A stretch of DNA of 64,000 bases from Merdimmobilis hominis (GCF_900104615.1 NZ_LT629939.1:283616-347615), one strand, 5' to 3'. Shown: positions 51,999 through 62,212, numbered from the stretch's first letter. Numbers and translations are program-made. Notes: generated by a model not told the origin, from the sequence alone.

Positions 51999-54900
51999 TT
52001 ACAAGATCTTTGTGGGGTCCGCGCGGACATCCCCCAGTGAAACCGGTATGGCTTCATCCAAGGCGAATGAATATAGTATACACGCCCCGATGGGGATATG
52101 CAAGCTCTCCTCCAATATTTTTTGATAGAGAAGCACCTGGACCCGGTACCGGTCCGTCAGCTCCTGAGGGGTTTTGACATAGTCGGTTTTGTAATCAATG
52201 ACTGTCCCCCGGCCATTTTCCACCAAGATGCAGTCGGCAACGCCCTGGACAGCGGTTTGGTTGCCCCCGAACTCCCAGTCCAGGTAGGGGGCCAGAAGCT
52301 CCTCCCCCGCCTCGGCCAAAAACCGGTATTCCCGCAGCACCTGGTCGGCACAGAAGATCCGCCGGGCCAAATCCGAGCAAAAAAACCGCTCCAGTTTGGC
52401 CACTGGGATGGCCTCACCCTCCGTCGGGAGGAGGAAGCCCTGTTCCACCAGCCGGGCGATCTCCCCGGCGGGGTTGTCCCGAGCCGCTTCATAGGAGGCA
52501 AACTGCATGAATTTGTGGACGGCGTTGCCCCGCTCCGCACCGGTGAGCCCCTTTCCAATCAAGAACTTGGGCCGCCGGATGAAATAGTTTCCCTCCCCCT
52601 GCCCCTTTGAAATAGCCGAGACCGCCATTTTGGTGGGGATGAGGGTCGCTGCCCGGTTGGGGTACTGGAAAGCACACTGCCGCCGAAGGGCCTCTACCAT
52701 CCCAGGATCTGGCAGAGATTCCAACCGGCCTCCCCCCTCTTCCCCAGCTTCTTCCCGGGGGTGGAGACTTTCCACCTGAATGGAGAAATGGCTGGAACCG
52801 TCCCCGCCCGAGACTTCACACCCGGCCAGGCGGCAGAGCTCCCCAGAATCCGGATGGTGGAGAAGAGCCATCAACAGCCAATCGGCGTAGCTGCTCCCCG
52901 CCCGCACCCGGCGGGAGGGCACCCGGCCGCCCTTATCAAGGCCCCCCGCCAAAGCGGAGAGCTTCTTCTCCGGATTTTTGAGCTGCATGGTGACAACCAG
53001 CCGCTCCTTGGCCCGGGTGAGAGCCACATATAAAATCCGCAGCTCCTCCGAGAGCATCGACCGCTCCAGTTCAATCTTCATCGCCTCCATGGGCACGGTG
53101 GTGAATTGGCGCATCAGCTGTTCATCCCGCCGCATGCAGGCAAACCCCATCTGGGAGTGGAGGAGGGTAGGGCTTCGCAGGTCCTCTTTGTTAAACTGTT
53201 TGGCGGTGTCGCAGAGGAAGACCACCGGGAACTCCAACCCTTTGGAGCGGTGGATGGAGAGGATCTGCACCGCGTCCTCCCCACCGCTGCCGGTGGGTGG
53301 GGCCAAGTCCTCCCCCTGGCGTGCCAGCCGGTCCAAAAACCGGATAAACCCGACAAGGCCTTTTCCCCCGCCGTATTCCGCCGCGTAGGACAGGAAGGCC
53401 CGCAGGTTTTCTTTCCGGCGGGCGCCCCCTGGCATTGCTCCGGCGATCAGCTCAAACCCGGTGCAATCGTAGACCTTCTGCACCAGCTCCTGGGCGGGGA
53501 GCACCGCTGCTTCCCGCCGCAGGTAGGCGAGGGTCTCCAAAAACCGGGCGGTTTTCTCCGATGTGCCGCTGTAGGCGATGGCCGCCTCATAGATGGAAGC
53601 TTTTGGGGCAGAGAGCCGCAGCTGGGCCAGCTCATCGGCGGTGAAGCCGAAGAGGGGTGAAAGCATGGCGGCAGTCAAATCCACATCCAAAAGGGGGTTG
53701 TCCACCGCCCGCAGGAGGGAGACCACCGCGGCGATCTCCCGCCGGGCGAGGAATCCCCCCTGGCTGTCCGCCCAGCCGGGGATCTTCCGGCGGCGCAGGA
53801 CTTCCAGGTATTTCTCCGCCTTATTTTTGGTGGAGCGCAGCAGAATGGCGATATCCCCCGGCCGCACGGGGCGAAGCTCCCCCCCATCTGTTACAAGGGT
53901 CTTCTCCCCCAACATCCGGGCGATCTGTCCAGCCACATACTCCGCTTCCAGGGCCGCGCCGTCCTCCTCCCCCAATTGGGAGGAATCCAGCACCCGCACC
54001 TGCCAACCCATCCCGGGGGCCTCCGGGTAGCTGGCAGCGGGGATCAGCGCCTCTTCGGCGGTGTAGTCCATCTCGCCGATTTCCTCACTCATCACCATGG
54101 AAAAGAGGAAGTTGATCCCCGCAGTGACCTCCGGCCGGCTGCGGAAGTTGCGCCCCAGAAGGATCTTTGCCGGGTAATGCTCCCCGTCGTATGGGGCAAA
54201 ATGCCTCTTCTTTTCCAGGAAAATCTCCGGCATGGCCTGGCGGAACCGGTAGATGCTCTGTTTCACATCCCCCACCAAAAAGAGGTTTTTCTCCTCCCGG
54301 GAAACCGCCCGGAAGAGCATGTCCTGGGCTTCATTGGTATCCTGGTACTCGTCCACAAACACCTCTTCAAACCGCTGTGAAGCCTGTTTGGCCAAGGCAG
54401 TGGGATGGTATCCCCCTTCCTCCTTCTCCCAAAGGAGGGCGAGGGCCAGGTGTTCCAGGTCGGAGAAATCCACCAGCTTGCCTTCCCGCTTTTTTTCGGT
54501 GAACCGCCGGTCGAAGGCCAGGGTCACCTCAAACAGCCGGGTGATTTTGGGCAGCAGGTCGTCGATATCCTCCCGGAACTGGGCCCGGGTTGCGCAGAAC
54601 TGCTTTTCCGCCAGTGTTTCGATCAGCTCTTTTACCTGCTTGCGTGCGGCCTGCACCCGCTCTTTTAAAGGGTCATTGGAAAAGCCCCGCAGGGCCTTGA
54701 GCCGGGGAAAACTGAAACTGTCCAGGGCGGCTTTCACCCCATCCCAGTCGCCGGCTTCTACACGCTCTAAGGCGGCACGCACCCCCTGCAGGTCGCTCTC
54801 GTAGGCGGGGCCATAGGCCGCCTCCATCTTCTCATCGGAGCGGATCTCCCACAGGGCTTCCTCTAAGGTGAAGGCGGCATATTCCAGGGCGTTTTTGCCA

Positions 54901-55556
54901 TAGGCGAGGATCGCCTGGCCCCAGACTGTCTCCTCCACCGGGAGGCCGCTGCCGTAAAAGGCCAGCTTGTCCGCCAGCCAATCCTGGTAAAAGGGGTGGG
55001 AGCGGACAAAGTCGTAGAGGCGCAGTACTGTCTGGGTCAGGCGCTTGTCGTCCCGCCCGGTGGACAGCAGCTCCACCAGGCTGAAAAAAGCGCTGTCCTC
55101 GGGGTTTTGATAACATTCCTCGATGACCTCCGCCGCGGCGTCGGCCCGCAGCAGGTCCAGCTCCTTCTCATCCCCCACCCGGAAGTCCGGCGGCAGGTCC
55201 AGGGCCTGGAAATTCTGCCGCAGAAGCTCCTGGCAGAAGGAATGGATGGTGCTAATCTGCGCCCGGGCCAACAGGGATTGCTGCCGGGCCAAAGCGGCGT
55301 CCTGGGGATTCTCCTCGATGAGCTGGGAGAGCTTGAGACTGATCCGCTGTTTCATCTCCTGGGCCGCGGCTTTGGAAAAGGTGACGATCAGCAGCCGGTC
55401 GGCATCCACCGGGGCGATGGGGTCCAATATCCGCTGGATCACCCGTTCCACCAGGACGGCAGTCTTTCCGCTGCCTGCCGCCGCCGAGACCAGGACGGTC
55501 CCGCCCCGGGCAGTGATGGCGTCCAGCTGTTCTTTTGTCCAATTACGGCTTGTCAA
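51999..55556 (-). CDS. addA: helicase-exonuclease AddA
   Basis: A 1185-residue UvrD-type helicase and RecB-family nuclease for double-strand break repair. It starts at TTG 55556 (then TSRNWTKEQLDAI), 14 bases before the end of addB, with GGGGGAGAAGG upstream. Walker A is SAAAGSGKTAVL, motif II VFVDEYQDTNEAQD, motif III VGDVKQSIYRFR; motif VI includes YVALTRAKERL. The C-terminal nuclease has GVADCILVENGRG and VIDYKTDY. Complete. Confidence 0.95.
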   Translation of the reverse strand: MTSRNWTKEQLDAITARGGTVLVSAAAGSGKTAVLVERVIQRILDPIAPVDADRLLIVTFSKAAAQEMKQRISLKLSQLIEENPQDAALARQQSLLARAQISTIHSFCQELLRQNFQALDLPPDFRVGDEKELDLLRADAAAEVIEECYQNPEDSAFFSLVELLSTGRDDKRLTQTVLRLYDFVRSHPFYQDWLADKLAFYGSGLPVEETVWGQAILAYGKNALEYAAFTLEEALWEIRSDEKMEAAYGPAYESDLQGVRAALERVEAGDWDGVKAALDSFSFPRLKALRGFSNDPLKERVQAARKQVKELIETLAEKQFCATRAQFREDIDDLLPKITRLFEVTLAFDRRFTEKKREGKLVDFSDLEHLALALLWEKEEGGYHPTALAKQASQRFEEVFVDEYQDTNEAQDMLFRAVSREEKNLFLVGDVKQSIYRFRQAMPEIFLEKKRHFAPYDGEHYPAKILLGRNFRSRPEVTAGINFLFSMVMSEEIGEMDYTAEEALIPAASYPEAPGMGWQVRVLDSSQLGEEDGAALEAEYVAGQIARMLGEKTLVTDGGELRPVRPGDIAILLRSTKNKAEKYLEVLRRRKIPGWADSQGGFLARREIAAVVSLLRAVDNPLLDVDLTAAMLSPLFGFTADELAQLRLSAPKASIYEAAIAYSGTSEKTARFLETLAYLRREAAVLPAQELVQKVYDCTGFELIAGAMPGGARRKENLRAFLSYAAEYGGGKGLVGFIRFLDRLARQGEDLAPPTGSGGEDAVQILSIHRSKGLEFPVVFLCDTAKQFNKEDLRSPTLLHSQMGFACMRRDEQLMRQFTTVPMEAMKIELERSMLSEELRILYVALTRAKERLVVTMQLKNPEKKLSALAGGLDKGGRVPSRRVRAGSSYADWLLMALLHHPDSGELCRLAGCEVSGGDGSSHFSIQVESLHPREEAGEEGGGRLESLPDPGMVEALRRQCAFQYPNRAATLIPTKMAVSAISKGQGEGNYFIRRPKFLIGKGLTGAERGNAVHKFMQFASYEAARDNPAGEIARLVEQGFLLPTEGEAIPVAKLERFFCSDLARRIFCADQVLREYRFLAEAGEELLAPYLDWEFGGNQTAVQGVADCILVENGRGTVIDYKTDYVKTPQELTDRYRVQVLLYQKILEESLHIPIGACILYSFALDEAIPVSLGDVRADPTKIL

Positions 55557-58500
55557 TCCCTTCTCCCCCTTCCGCAAAGAATGCCCGCTTGTCCAGCTCG
55601 GCGATCGTCCGCACCCGGTCGCCGTCCTCAAACCCGCAGACCTGTCGGTATTCACAGTAAACACAAGGGTCGTACCCCAGGCCAGAGACTGGCAGCGGCT
55701 CCACCTTCCCAGCGGAGAGCTCCTTGGCCATGGCGAGGATCTCCTCCTCGATTTTGGTTTTCAGCTGACCCATCTCTTCCAAGCTGGCCAGGGAAGACCG
55801 GGCGTCCAGCTCCCCATCCGCCTTGAGCTTTGCGGGGATAAACACCCCTTTGCCATCCTGTTCCATGCCTAGCACCACGTCTTTATCCTCTAAAATCAGG
55901 CCGTTCATCCGCCGTTTTTTCTGCTGCTGGGCGGCCACCAATGCATCGCTCTCCCCCCGGTCGGCGGTGACGATGACATTTTTGGCCGGCAGGTAAAGCA
56001 CCCCGGCGGGCAGGGCACCCTCCAGTTCCCCGGTGCCATTTTGGCAGATGGAGAAGAGGTAGATCAGCATCTGCATATTGAGGCCGTAGAAGATATCCGA
56101 CAGGTTGAAGGTCTTGGAGCCGGATTTGTAGTCGATGACCCGGACGTATTTCTTCCCGTCCTTCTCCATCACATCCACCCGGTCCACAACCCCCTCCACC
56201 GAGACGGTGACCCCGTCGGGGGTGGTCAGCTCCAAAGGTTTCACCGGGCCATCCGCCCCGATTTTCAGCTCAAAGGCCACAGGGGCAAAGGCGCTTTGGG
56301 AGAATTCCGCGCCCAACTGTTCCAGCAGCCGGGTCACCAGGGCCACCAGCCGGTTGAACAGGTACCGGAAGCGGGTGGGCAGCGCGTCCATGTTGTCAAT
56401 CCGCTGGGAGAGGTATTGGGTCAAAAGCTCCTCCACCTCCCGGTGCATCTGCTCCTGGGTCAGCTGGGAGAGGCCCTTCCCCCCATAACGGGAGACCATC
56501 CGCTCCAGCAAAAAGTGGATCACCGAGCCAGACTCCAGGGGGGAGAATTCCACCTTGCGCCGGGGCCGGATGCGAAGGCCGCTGGCGCAGAAATACCCAA
56601 AGGGGCAGGCGAAGTACTGCTCCACCCGGGAGGGGGAGAGACGCATCCGCTTGCCGAACAGCTGCCGGGCGAGAACCGGGCTCTGGATGGCATATCCATC
56701 CCGGTTTTGGGCCGCTTCCATCCGGTCCAGGAGTTCCCCGTCCCTCTCCTCCAAAAACGCCTGGAGAGATGCCCGCTGGGGGCTGTCCTGGTGGTAGACC
56801 CAGGAGAACGCCTCCCTCGCTGACGGAAGGTTGGCCGCCGCCTTGATGGGGTCGACGGCAGCGGGGCTCAGGCGACACCCCAGGATTTTCGCCGCCTGAG
56901 AGAGGATCACCGACGGCGCCAGGGCGCCGCCTTTTCCATCTTCTTTGGGGTAGCTGATGTACAGCCGCTCCCGTGGGGTGGTGACCGCAAAATAGGCGTA
57001 GAATTTTTCGTAAACCGATTTTTCCTCGATGTTTTGGGCGAGCTCCACCCCCGCCTCCAGAAGGCGGGTTCGCTCCTGGTCGGTGAACACACCGCCGGCA
57101 TTGACCACCGCCGGAAACTCCCCCTCCACCGCACCGATGACAAAGGTGGCCCTCGGCTCCCCTGGGCGGATGCGGTCGGCCATGCCCACCATCACCTGGT
57201 CCAAGGTCTGGGGCCGCTGGCCGATGTCAGTTTTGCCGATGGCCAGGCGCAGCAGGTCGGTGAGCCTTTGCTGGCTCATGCCGGCCTCCCCCACGATCTG
57301 GGCAAATTGATCTAATATATCCACCAAGGCGTCCCAAAGGGCGGACTGTTCTTCTAAAAAGAGTGCAGCTTCCTCCGGCGGGAGGGAGGCGGCGAAATCC
57401 TCCAGGTGGCGGGGGGCCTCCACCTCCTCCAAAAGGGTGAACAGCCCTGCGGCAAAGGAGATGCCGTCCCCTTGGGCCAGCTGTCCCTTCAGGTTTTTCA
57501 ACGGCTGGATCACCCGTGCCCGCAGAAGGTTCAGTTCCTCCAGTTGGAGGACCGCCGCCTCATCGAAGGCTTCCGAGAGGCCGCCGGGGTGGTTTTCAAA
57601 GGGGGTGAGCCAGTGGCGGCCCTCTACCCCCCAAATGTAGCAGTAGTTTTCCAGCCGGGCCAGTTCCGGTGCAGAAAGGCCCAGAGCTGGGTTCTTGGCA
57701 AAACGCAGGATGGCCTCGGTGGAATAATTGCCCCGCACCGCCTCCAGGGCAGACAGCAGCAGGGCGGTCAGGGGCTTGGATTCCAGTTCCACCCTGCGGT
57801 CAAAGAAGCAAGGGATGTCATAGCGGGTGAAAATCCGCTCCACCGGGGTGCGGTACCGCTCCAAGCTTCGGCAGATCACCGCCACATCGCTGTAGCGGTA
57901 CCCTTCTTCCCGCACGAGACCGGCGATGTTGGCCGCCACCCACTGGATCTCCTCCCAAGGGCTTGGGGCGGCGGCGACCTGCACCCACTGGGACGTCCCG
58001 GGGCAGGGGATCACCCGGGGCCGCAGGAAACTGCGCTCCAAACAGGACAGTTCTTCATTTTGAAACCGGTGGGAACCCTCCAGCACCTCCGGCACAGCTA
58101 CCCCTACCCCGCTTTGCCGTGCGGCGCGGATCAGCCGGGCTATGGCTTTTTTGGCGGTAGAAAACACCCCGTTCCCCCCCTCCTGGTCGGCCATGCCATC
58201 ACAGCAGAAGGCGCAGGTGCAGTGAGGCGCCCCCCCAATCGCCAGTTCCAACATGCGGAATTCTGAGGCCATAAAGGTCATGAAGGAGTCCACAAACACC
58301 CCATATCCTGCAAAAAAGGGGTGATCTTCTACCAAACGGCAGGCCCGCTGCAAATCGTCGGCAGTGTCGGTATAACGGCTTTCCAGCAAGGCGTTGTACA
58401 CCTCGTAGATGGTGGATAGCTCCGCTGCTTTCTCCCGCAGTTGGGCATCACCGCTCTCCCGGGCGGCAGCAGCCAGCTCCTCTGGTGAGACCCCGCCGTT

Positions 58501-58881
58501 TTTAAATTCCGAAACCGCGGCGCACAAGCTCTCCACAAAGGCGGCGCTGCCAACCTGCCGGGCATAGATTTGCAAGGTGTCCCGCACCTCCCCAAGGGCT
58601 AGGCTCATCAGCATCGCTTTGCCGGTGTCGGTCAGGGCGTTGACCGCAAGGCCGCCGTATTCCCGGAAGATGCGGTCGCACAACCGGGTAAAACTGAGCA
58701 CCTCAACCCGGGCAGCTCCAGTGGGGCCAAGGCGGCGGTACAAAGCTTTTTCGCTTTCAAAAGAGTATTGTTCCGGCACCAGGAGGATGGCTTTTTTCCC
58801 GCCTTGAACCCAGTGTTCCAATTCCTCATAGAGGCGGGTGGTCTTTCCCGAACCGGCCGGGCCTAAAATCAAATGCAGCAT
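55543..58881 (-). CDS. addB: helicase-exonuclease AddB
   Basis: A 1112-residue partner of AddA with an inactivated helicase core and an active nuclease. ATG 58881 is seven bases after AGGAGG; the GTG two codons earlier is too close. Walker A is GPAGSGKTTRLYEEL. The C-terminal nuclease has RVIDYKSGSKTF. The iron-sulfur staple is formed by Cys in YFACPFGYF and the three cysteines of CVYCEYRQVC. Both subunits overlap, as usual in Firmicutes. Confidence 0.94.
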   Translation of the reverse strand: MLHLILGPAGSGKTTRLYEELEHWVQGGKKAILLVPEQYSFESEKALYRRLGPTGAARVEVLSFTRLCDRIFREYGGLAVNALTDTGKAMLMSLALGEVRDTLQIYARQVGSAAFVESLCAAVSEFKNGGVSPEELAAAARESGDAQLREKAAELSTIYEVYNALLESRYTDTADDLQRACRLVEDHPFFAGYGVFVDSFMTFMASEFRMLELAIGGAPHCTCAFCCDGMADQEGGNGVFSTAKKAIARLIRAARQSGVGVAVPEVLEGSHRFQNEELSCLERSFLRPRVIPCPGTSQWVQVAAAPSPWEEIQWVAANIAGLVREEGYRYSDVAVICRSLERYRTPVERIFTRYDIPCFFDRRVELESKPLTALLLSALEAVRGNYSTEAILRFAKNPALGLSAPELARLENYCYIWGVEGRHWLTPFENHPGGLSEAFDEAAVLQLEELNLLRARVIQPLKNLKGQLAQGDGISFAAGLFTLLEEVEAPRHLEDFAASLPPEEAALFLEEQSALWDALVDILDQFAQIVGEAGMSQQRLTDLLRLAIGKTDIGQRPQTLDQVMVGMADRIRPGEPRATFVIGAVEGEFPAVVNAGGVFTDQERTRLLEAGVELAQNIEEKSVYEKFYAYFAVTTPRERLYISYPKEDGKGGALAPSVILSQAAKILGCRLSPAAVDPIKAAANLPSAREAFSWVYHQDSPQRASLQAFLEERDGELLDRMEAAQNRDGYAIQSPVLARQLFGKRMRLSPSRVEQYFACPFGYFCASGLRIRPRRKVEFSPLESGSVIHFLLERMVSRYGGKGLSQLTQEQMHREVEELLTQYLSQRIDNMDALPTRFRYLFNRLVALVTRLLEQLGAEFSQSAFAPVAFELKIGADGPVKPLELTTPDGVTVSVEGVVDRVDVMEKDGKKYVRVIDYKSGSKTFNLSDIFYGLNMQMLIYLFSICQNGTGELEGALPAGVLYLPAKNVIVTADRGESDALVAAQQQKKRRMNGLILEDKDVVLGMEQDGKGVFIPAKLKADGELDARSSLASLEEMGQLKTKIEEEILAMAKELSAGKVEPLPVSGLGYDPCVYCEYRQVCGFEDGDRVRTIAELDKRAFFAEGGEGIDKP

Positions 58882-58978
58882 CTTCACCCCTCCTGATGGC
58901 GTAAATGAAAAGAGCGGGTGTTCCCCGCGGATCGGTTGAATATTTAATAGGGCCGCAGTCTCAACCTGTGGACAATAG

Positions 58979-59276
58979 CCCGCTTTGCGGATTGTATTTT
59001 TCAGAACCTTTTAAATTGCGGTGCGGCCCTCGCCGCAAAGGGCTGCGCCCTGCAAGAAATTCTTCGAATGACACAACTTTGTTGTGGCTATGATACCACA
59101 AAGTCCGCACAGGCTGGAAAAATCCCGGTGCCGCTTTGCGGCGGGAGGGCGGCCCCTCAAAATTGCGTTGCCACTGTGTGGCAGGAAGCAATTTTGCGCA
59201 TGTTACAAGCAGCGCTTGTAGCAATGGAGAGAGGATTTCTTCCCCAATGGTCGCTTTGCGACCATTGTACCACAAT
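58979..59276. repeat. cluster of stem-TTT-stem mini-hairpins and dispersed repeat modules, copies 3 and 4
   Basis: The gap 58882-59370 has no gene. It contains, in order: CCGC-TTT-GCGG (58980-58990); a GGCCCT/AGGGCTG region; TTCTTCGAATGA with CACAAC-TTT-GTTGTG (59072-59086) and TACCACAA; the Y module CTGGAAAAATCCCG with GCCGC-TTT-GCGGC (about 59115-59143); TTGCCAC/GTGTGGCAG; CAAGC/GCTTG; and the X module TTCTTCCCC with ATGGTCGC-TTT-GCGACCAT and GTACCACAA (59239-59276). The same modules occur at 22397 and 31612. Confidence 0.7.
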
Positions 59277-59288
59277 CTCTCCCCCAAC

Positions 59289-59330
59289 GCAAAACCGCCA
59301 AAGGACAATTCTGTCTTTTGGCGGTTTTGC
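59289..59330 (-). terminator. terminator of spo0A
   Basis: Arms 59289-59306 and 59313-59330 pair over 18 bp with one G-U pair; minus strand runs into TTTTGCG. It lies about 40 bases past the spo0A stop. Confidence 0.85.
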
Positions 59331-59370
59331 GGTTGTATGATTCAATTGTGGTTGGCATAATAATAGGAAT

Positions 59371-60144
59371 TTAGCTGATTTTGAGGCGCAGGCGCAGCTT
59401 ATCGGCGATCATCGCGATGAATTCGCTGTTGGTTGGCTTCCCTCTGCCGTTGTGGATGGTATACCCGAAGTAGGAGTTGAGGATGTCCACATCCCCGCGG
59501 TCCCAGGCGACTTCAATGGCGTGGCGGATGGCCCGCTCCACCCGGGAAGAGGTGGTGCCAAATTTTTTGGCTACAGTGGGGTACAGCTGTTTGGTCACCG
59601 AGTTAATGATGTCGGCGTTGTTCACTGCCAACAGGATGGATTCCCGCAGGTAATGGTAGCCTTTGATGTGGGCGGGCACCCCGATTTGATGGATGATCTC
59701 AGTCACCATCATTTCCAGGTCGGGCTGGAGTTTACCAGCGCCGGGCAGGTCTAGGATGTCCGCTTTTTTGTACCCGGAGATCTGGACAATCCGCTCCACC
59801 AGCACGTCGGTGTCAAAGGGTTTGAGGAAGTAGTAAGAGGCGCCGGAGTTGAGCAGTTCCCGCTCCAGGACTGGGTTGTCGAAGGTGGACATCATCATGA
59901 ACAAGGGCTGGACTGAAATTTGGGATTCGCGGATGGTTTTCATCACGCCGATGGCATCCAGCCGAGGCATGAACACATCCAAAAGGACAATATTCGGCTG
60001 ATTTTCTTCCACCAGCTCCACAACACGGAATCCATCCTTTGGGGCCACGACCGTCTCATAGCCATAGGTCCGAAGGAGTGCAGAGCATTGGGCGCAAAAC
60101 TCTTTGTTGTCATCTGCGATGAGGACCTTGATTTTGTTTGTCAT
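59371..60144 (-). CDS. spo0A: sporulation master regulator Spo0A
   Basis: 257 residues. The receiver domain spans about 1-125, with acidic pocket Asp11/Asp12, phosphorylation site Asp56 ([10 protein letters not shown]), Ser86/Thr87 and Lys108 (FLKPFD). The DNA-binding domain spans about 145-257, with the recognition region [18 protein letters not shown] and the C-terminal [16 protein letters not shown]. Phosphorylated Spo0A binds TGTCGAA boxes and starts sporulation. GAGGTG lies before the ATG. It follows spoIVB, the gene order kept in endospore formers. Confidence 0.97.
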   Translation of the reverse strand: MTNKIKVLIADDNKEFCAQCSALLRTYGYETVVAPKDGFRVVELVEENQPNIVLLDVFMPRLDAIGVMKTIRESQISVQPLFMMMSTFDNPVLERELLNSGASYYFLKPFDTDVLVERIVQISGYKKADILDLPGAGKLQPDLEMMVTEIIHQIGVPAHIKGYHYLRESILLAVNNADIINSVTKQLYPTVAKKFGTTSSRVERAIRHAIEVAWDRGDVDILNSYFGYTIHNGRGKPTNSEFIAMIADKLRLRLKIS

Positions 60145-60272
60145 ATTCGCACCTCAATTGTAAATTTTTTCCATGTCTATAGATTACCATATTTTGGAAG
60201 TGATTGCAAGAGTTTGTCAAATAAAAGAAGTTCCAACACCATTATAAAATTCCAGGTAAAAATTGTCAATTA

Positions 60273-61505
60273 TCACGAGACTTTTCTGCTTCCACTTTCG
60301 ACGATCTTCGAGGATTTTTCCATATTCTCTGCAAAAATTGCGTACCCCCGTGTCGGATCGTTGACAAAAACATGGGTCACCGCCCCTACCAAACGGCCGT
60401 TTTGGATGATGGGGCTGCCGCTCATCCCCTGAACAATTCCCCCTGTTTTTTCCAAGAGAGTGGGGTCTGTGACACGAATCACCATGTTCTTGGTGGGGTT
60501 GGAATCGCTAAAATTGATCTTTTCAATCACAATGGAATAGTTTTGTGGTTTATCCCCCGAAAGGGTGGTGCGAATCTCTGCGGGTCCTGTCTGTACCTCG
60601 TGTCGAACGGCCAGCGGTATGGCTTCCCCAGAAACGGGAATCCGTTCCAGCAAGCCAAAAACGCCGGTTTCGTTGTTCATCTCCAGCGAACCCATCCGTC
60701 CGGAGCCGTTGAAGGAACCCCGCAGTTCGCCAGGTTTCCCACTGACCCCCTTTCCAACACCGGTGATGGTCACTCCCACAATTTCGCCGCTGGAAAGGGG
60801 CATCAATTCGCCGGTATCCACGTCGCAGATGGCGTGTCCAAGCCCTCCATAAGCCATGGAAGTGGGATTGTAGTAGGTCATGGTGCCAATGCCTGCGGAG
60901 CTGTCCCGCACCCAGATTCCAGCTTTATAGCTGCCGTCATCCGGGGATTTCACCGGCTTCAGGCTGACCTTCATCCGGGTGTTTTTGCGGCGGAGTTCCA
61001 CAGCGACTGCTTTCCCCTGGGAACCGGAGACCGCGGCTGCAACATCTTCATTGGAGGAGACCTTCCTCCCGCCAATAGAGAGGATGATATCCCCGGTGGC
61101 GATGCCCGCCTCTTTCGCCGGGTTGACCGCCTGGCCGTCCAGATTGATGTCGGAAAGGCCCACCACCATCACCCCCTCGGTGAACATCTTCAGCCCGAAA
61201 GGATTTCCCCCTGGGATTACATAGTTGCGCTCCACCACCTGGACGTTGACCTGTTTGATGCCGATGGCGCCAAACATTTTCAGGTCCAGGTGGTAGCTGT
61301 TCCCCGATTGATCGTATGCGTGGGCAGGCAACCCTTCTGCCGGCTCCATGGCGGTGATATACCGCCCGGCCCGTATGGAAAAGGGTTCCCCTTCCACCAC
61401 ATAAAAATCATCGGGCAAGGTCACTTGCATATATAAGGTAAAACACAGCAGGGCGGCGATGGCCACGCAGGTCACCGACGCAAACTTTTGATACAATCTT
61501 TTCAT
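60273..61505 (-). CDS. spoIVB: SpoIVB serine peptidase
   Basis: A 410-residue S55-family protease secreted from the forespore to trigger sigma-K activation. The start is ATG 61505, behind GGGGGATG at good distance. One N-terminal membrane segment is followed by a PDZ domain (about residues 95-185: SDINLDGQAVNPAKEAGIATGD) and the protease domain, with His in GGLGHAICDVDTGE (about 224) and Ser in VQGMSGSPIIQNG (about 364). The C-terminal VNDPTRGYAIFAENM is typical. Complete and active-looking. Confidence 0.95.
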   Translation of the reverse strand: MKRLYQKFASVTCVAIAALLCFTLYMQVTLPDDFYVVEGEPFSIRAGRYITAMEPAEGLPAHAYDQSGNSYHLDLKMFGAIGIKQVNVQVVERNYVIPGGNPFGLKMFTEGVMVVGLSDINLDGQAVNPAKEAGIATGDIILSIGGRKVSSNEDVAAAVSGSQGKAVAVELRRKNTRMKVSLKPVKSPDDGSYKAGIWVRDSSAGIGTMTYYNPTSMAYGGLGHAICDVDTGELMPLSSGEIVGVTITGVGKGVSGKPGELRGSFNGSGRMGSLEMNNETGVFGLLERIPVSGEAIPLAVRHEVQTGPAEIRTTLSGDKPQNYSIVIEKINFSDSNPTKNMVIRVTDPTLLEKTGGIVQGMSGSPIIQNGRLVGAVTHVFVNDPTRGYAIFAENMEKSSKIVESGSRKVS

Positions 61506-61652
61506 TTTAAGCATCCCCCATTTTAAGTTCCTTCTTACTGTTCCACCGATGGCCGCCGATATGGGATGTAAAATTACCGTCTATTAGCGGAATGTTCCCC
61601 GCCTAGCAAAACTTTTCGGGGGAAAGAATTCCCACAACCGGCGGGAATGTGC

Positions 61653-61658
61653 TACAAT
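61653..61658 (+). promoter_or_regulatory. candidate extended -10 of the SLOG-fold gene
   Basis: TACAAT preceded by TGC, about 180 bases before the start at 61835; the -35 (TTCCCA, 18 bases upstream) is poor. Confidence 0.35.
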
Positions 61659-61834
61659 ACAGGTAAATTTGATTTTTGGGGGATCCTTCCTGGCAAGTCC
61701 TTCCTCTTAATTGGAATTGTTTTTACTCGCCACCATTGAAAACAGGCGGAGGCACAGGGAATTTTCCTTCATACAGCCCGTTTGCAAGCCAATTTTTTCA
61801 TTTTATATGCAGGATAAAGGGAAGGGGAAACGGC

Positions 61835-62212
61835 ATGCGCGTAGCTATCATCGGATCGAGGAACGCCAAAAATTTGGATATTTTTCAGATGATCCAGCGG
61901 GTGCCCCGCAATTGCTCGGAGATTATCAGCGGCGGGGCCAAGGGTGTGGACGCCGCAGCCAAAACCATTGCCCAGGTGCTAGGGGCCATCTACACCGAGT
62001 TCCCACCTGAGTACAGCCGCTACGGGGCGAAAGCGCCGATGATGCGCAACCAGCAGATTGTGGGGCGGGCGGACCTGGTCCTCGCCTTTTGGGATCTTTC
62101 CTCCCGCGGCACCGCCGGTACGCTGAACCTCTGCATCCAAAAAAGGGTCCCCTTCCGCATCTTCCCCCTTCACGAATACGAATTGCCCGAGGGGGAGACC
62201 CTTACCCGATAA
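61835..62212 (+). CDS. SLOG-fold (DprA/YspA-like) protein
   Basis: A 125-residue Rossmann-like protein. ATG 61835 has GAAGGGGAAA upstream; the frame is open 53 codons further but that part is not protein-like. Motifs are VAIIGSRN at the N terminus, IISGGAKGVDAAAK (nucleotide-binding SGG.KGVD), PPEYSRYGAKAPMMRNQQIV and LAFWDLSSRGTAGT. These match the SLOG superfamily, near YspA/cpYpsA, thought to sense nucleotide-type ligands. There is no effector domain. Neighbours (spoIVB, divergent; GGT, convergent) give no functional hint. Confidence 0.82.
   Translation: MRVAIIGSRNAKNLDIFQMIQRVPRNCSEIISGGAKGVDAAAKTIAQVLGAIYTEFPPEYSRYGAKAPMMRNQQIVGRADLVLAFWDLSSRGTAGTLNLCIQKRVPFRIFPLHEYELPEGETLTR

Noticed and set aside
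58979-59276. A possible CRISPR array near addB
   Set aside because: The repeats are hairpins of different sequence and spacing, with no regular repeat-spacer pattern and no cas genes in the window.
60145-60272. A 0A box and promoter for spo0A itself
   Set aside because: TTGTCAAA (60214-60221) is one base from the box but is equally a reversed TTGACA, and no convincing -10 could be placed.
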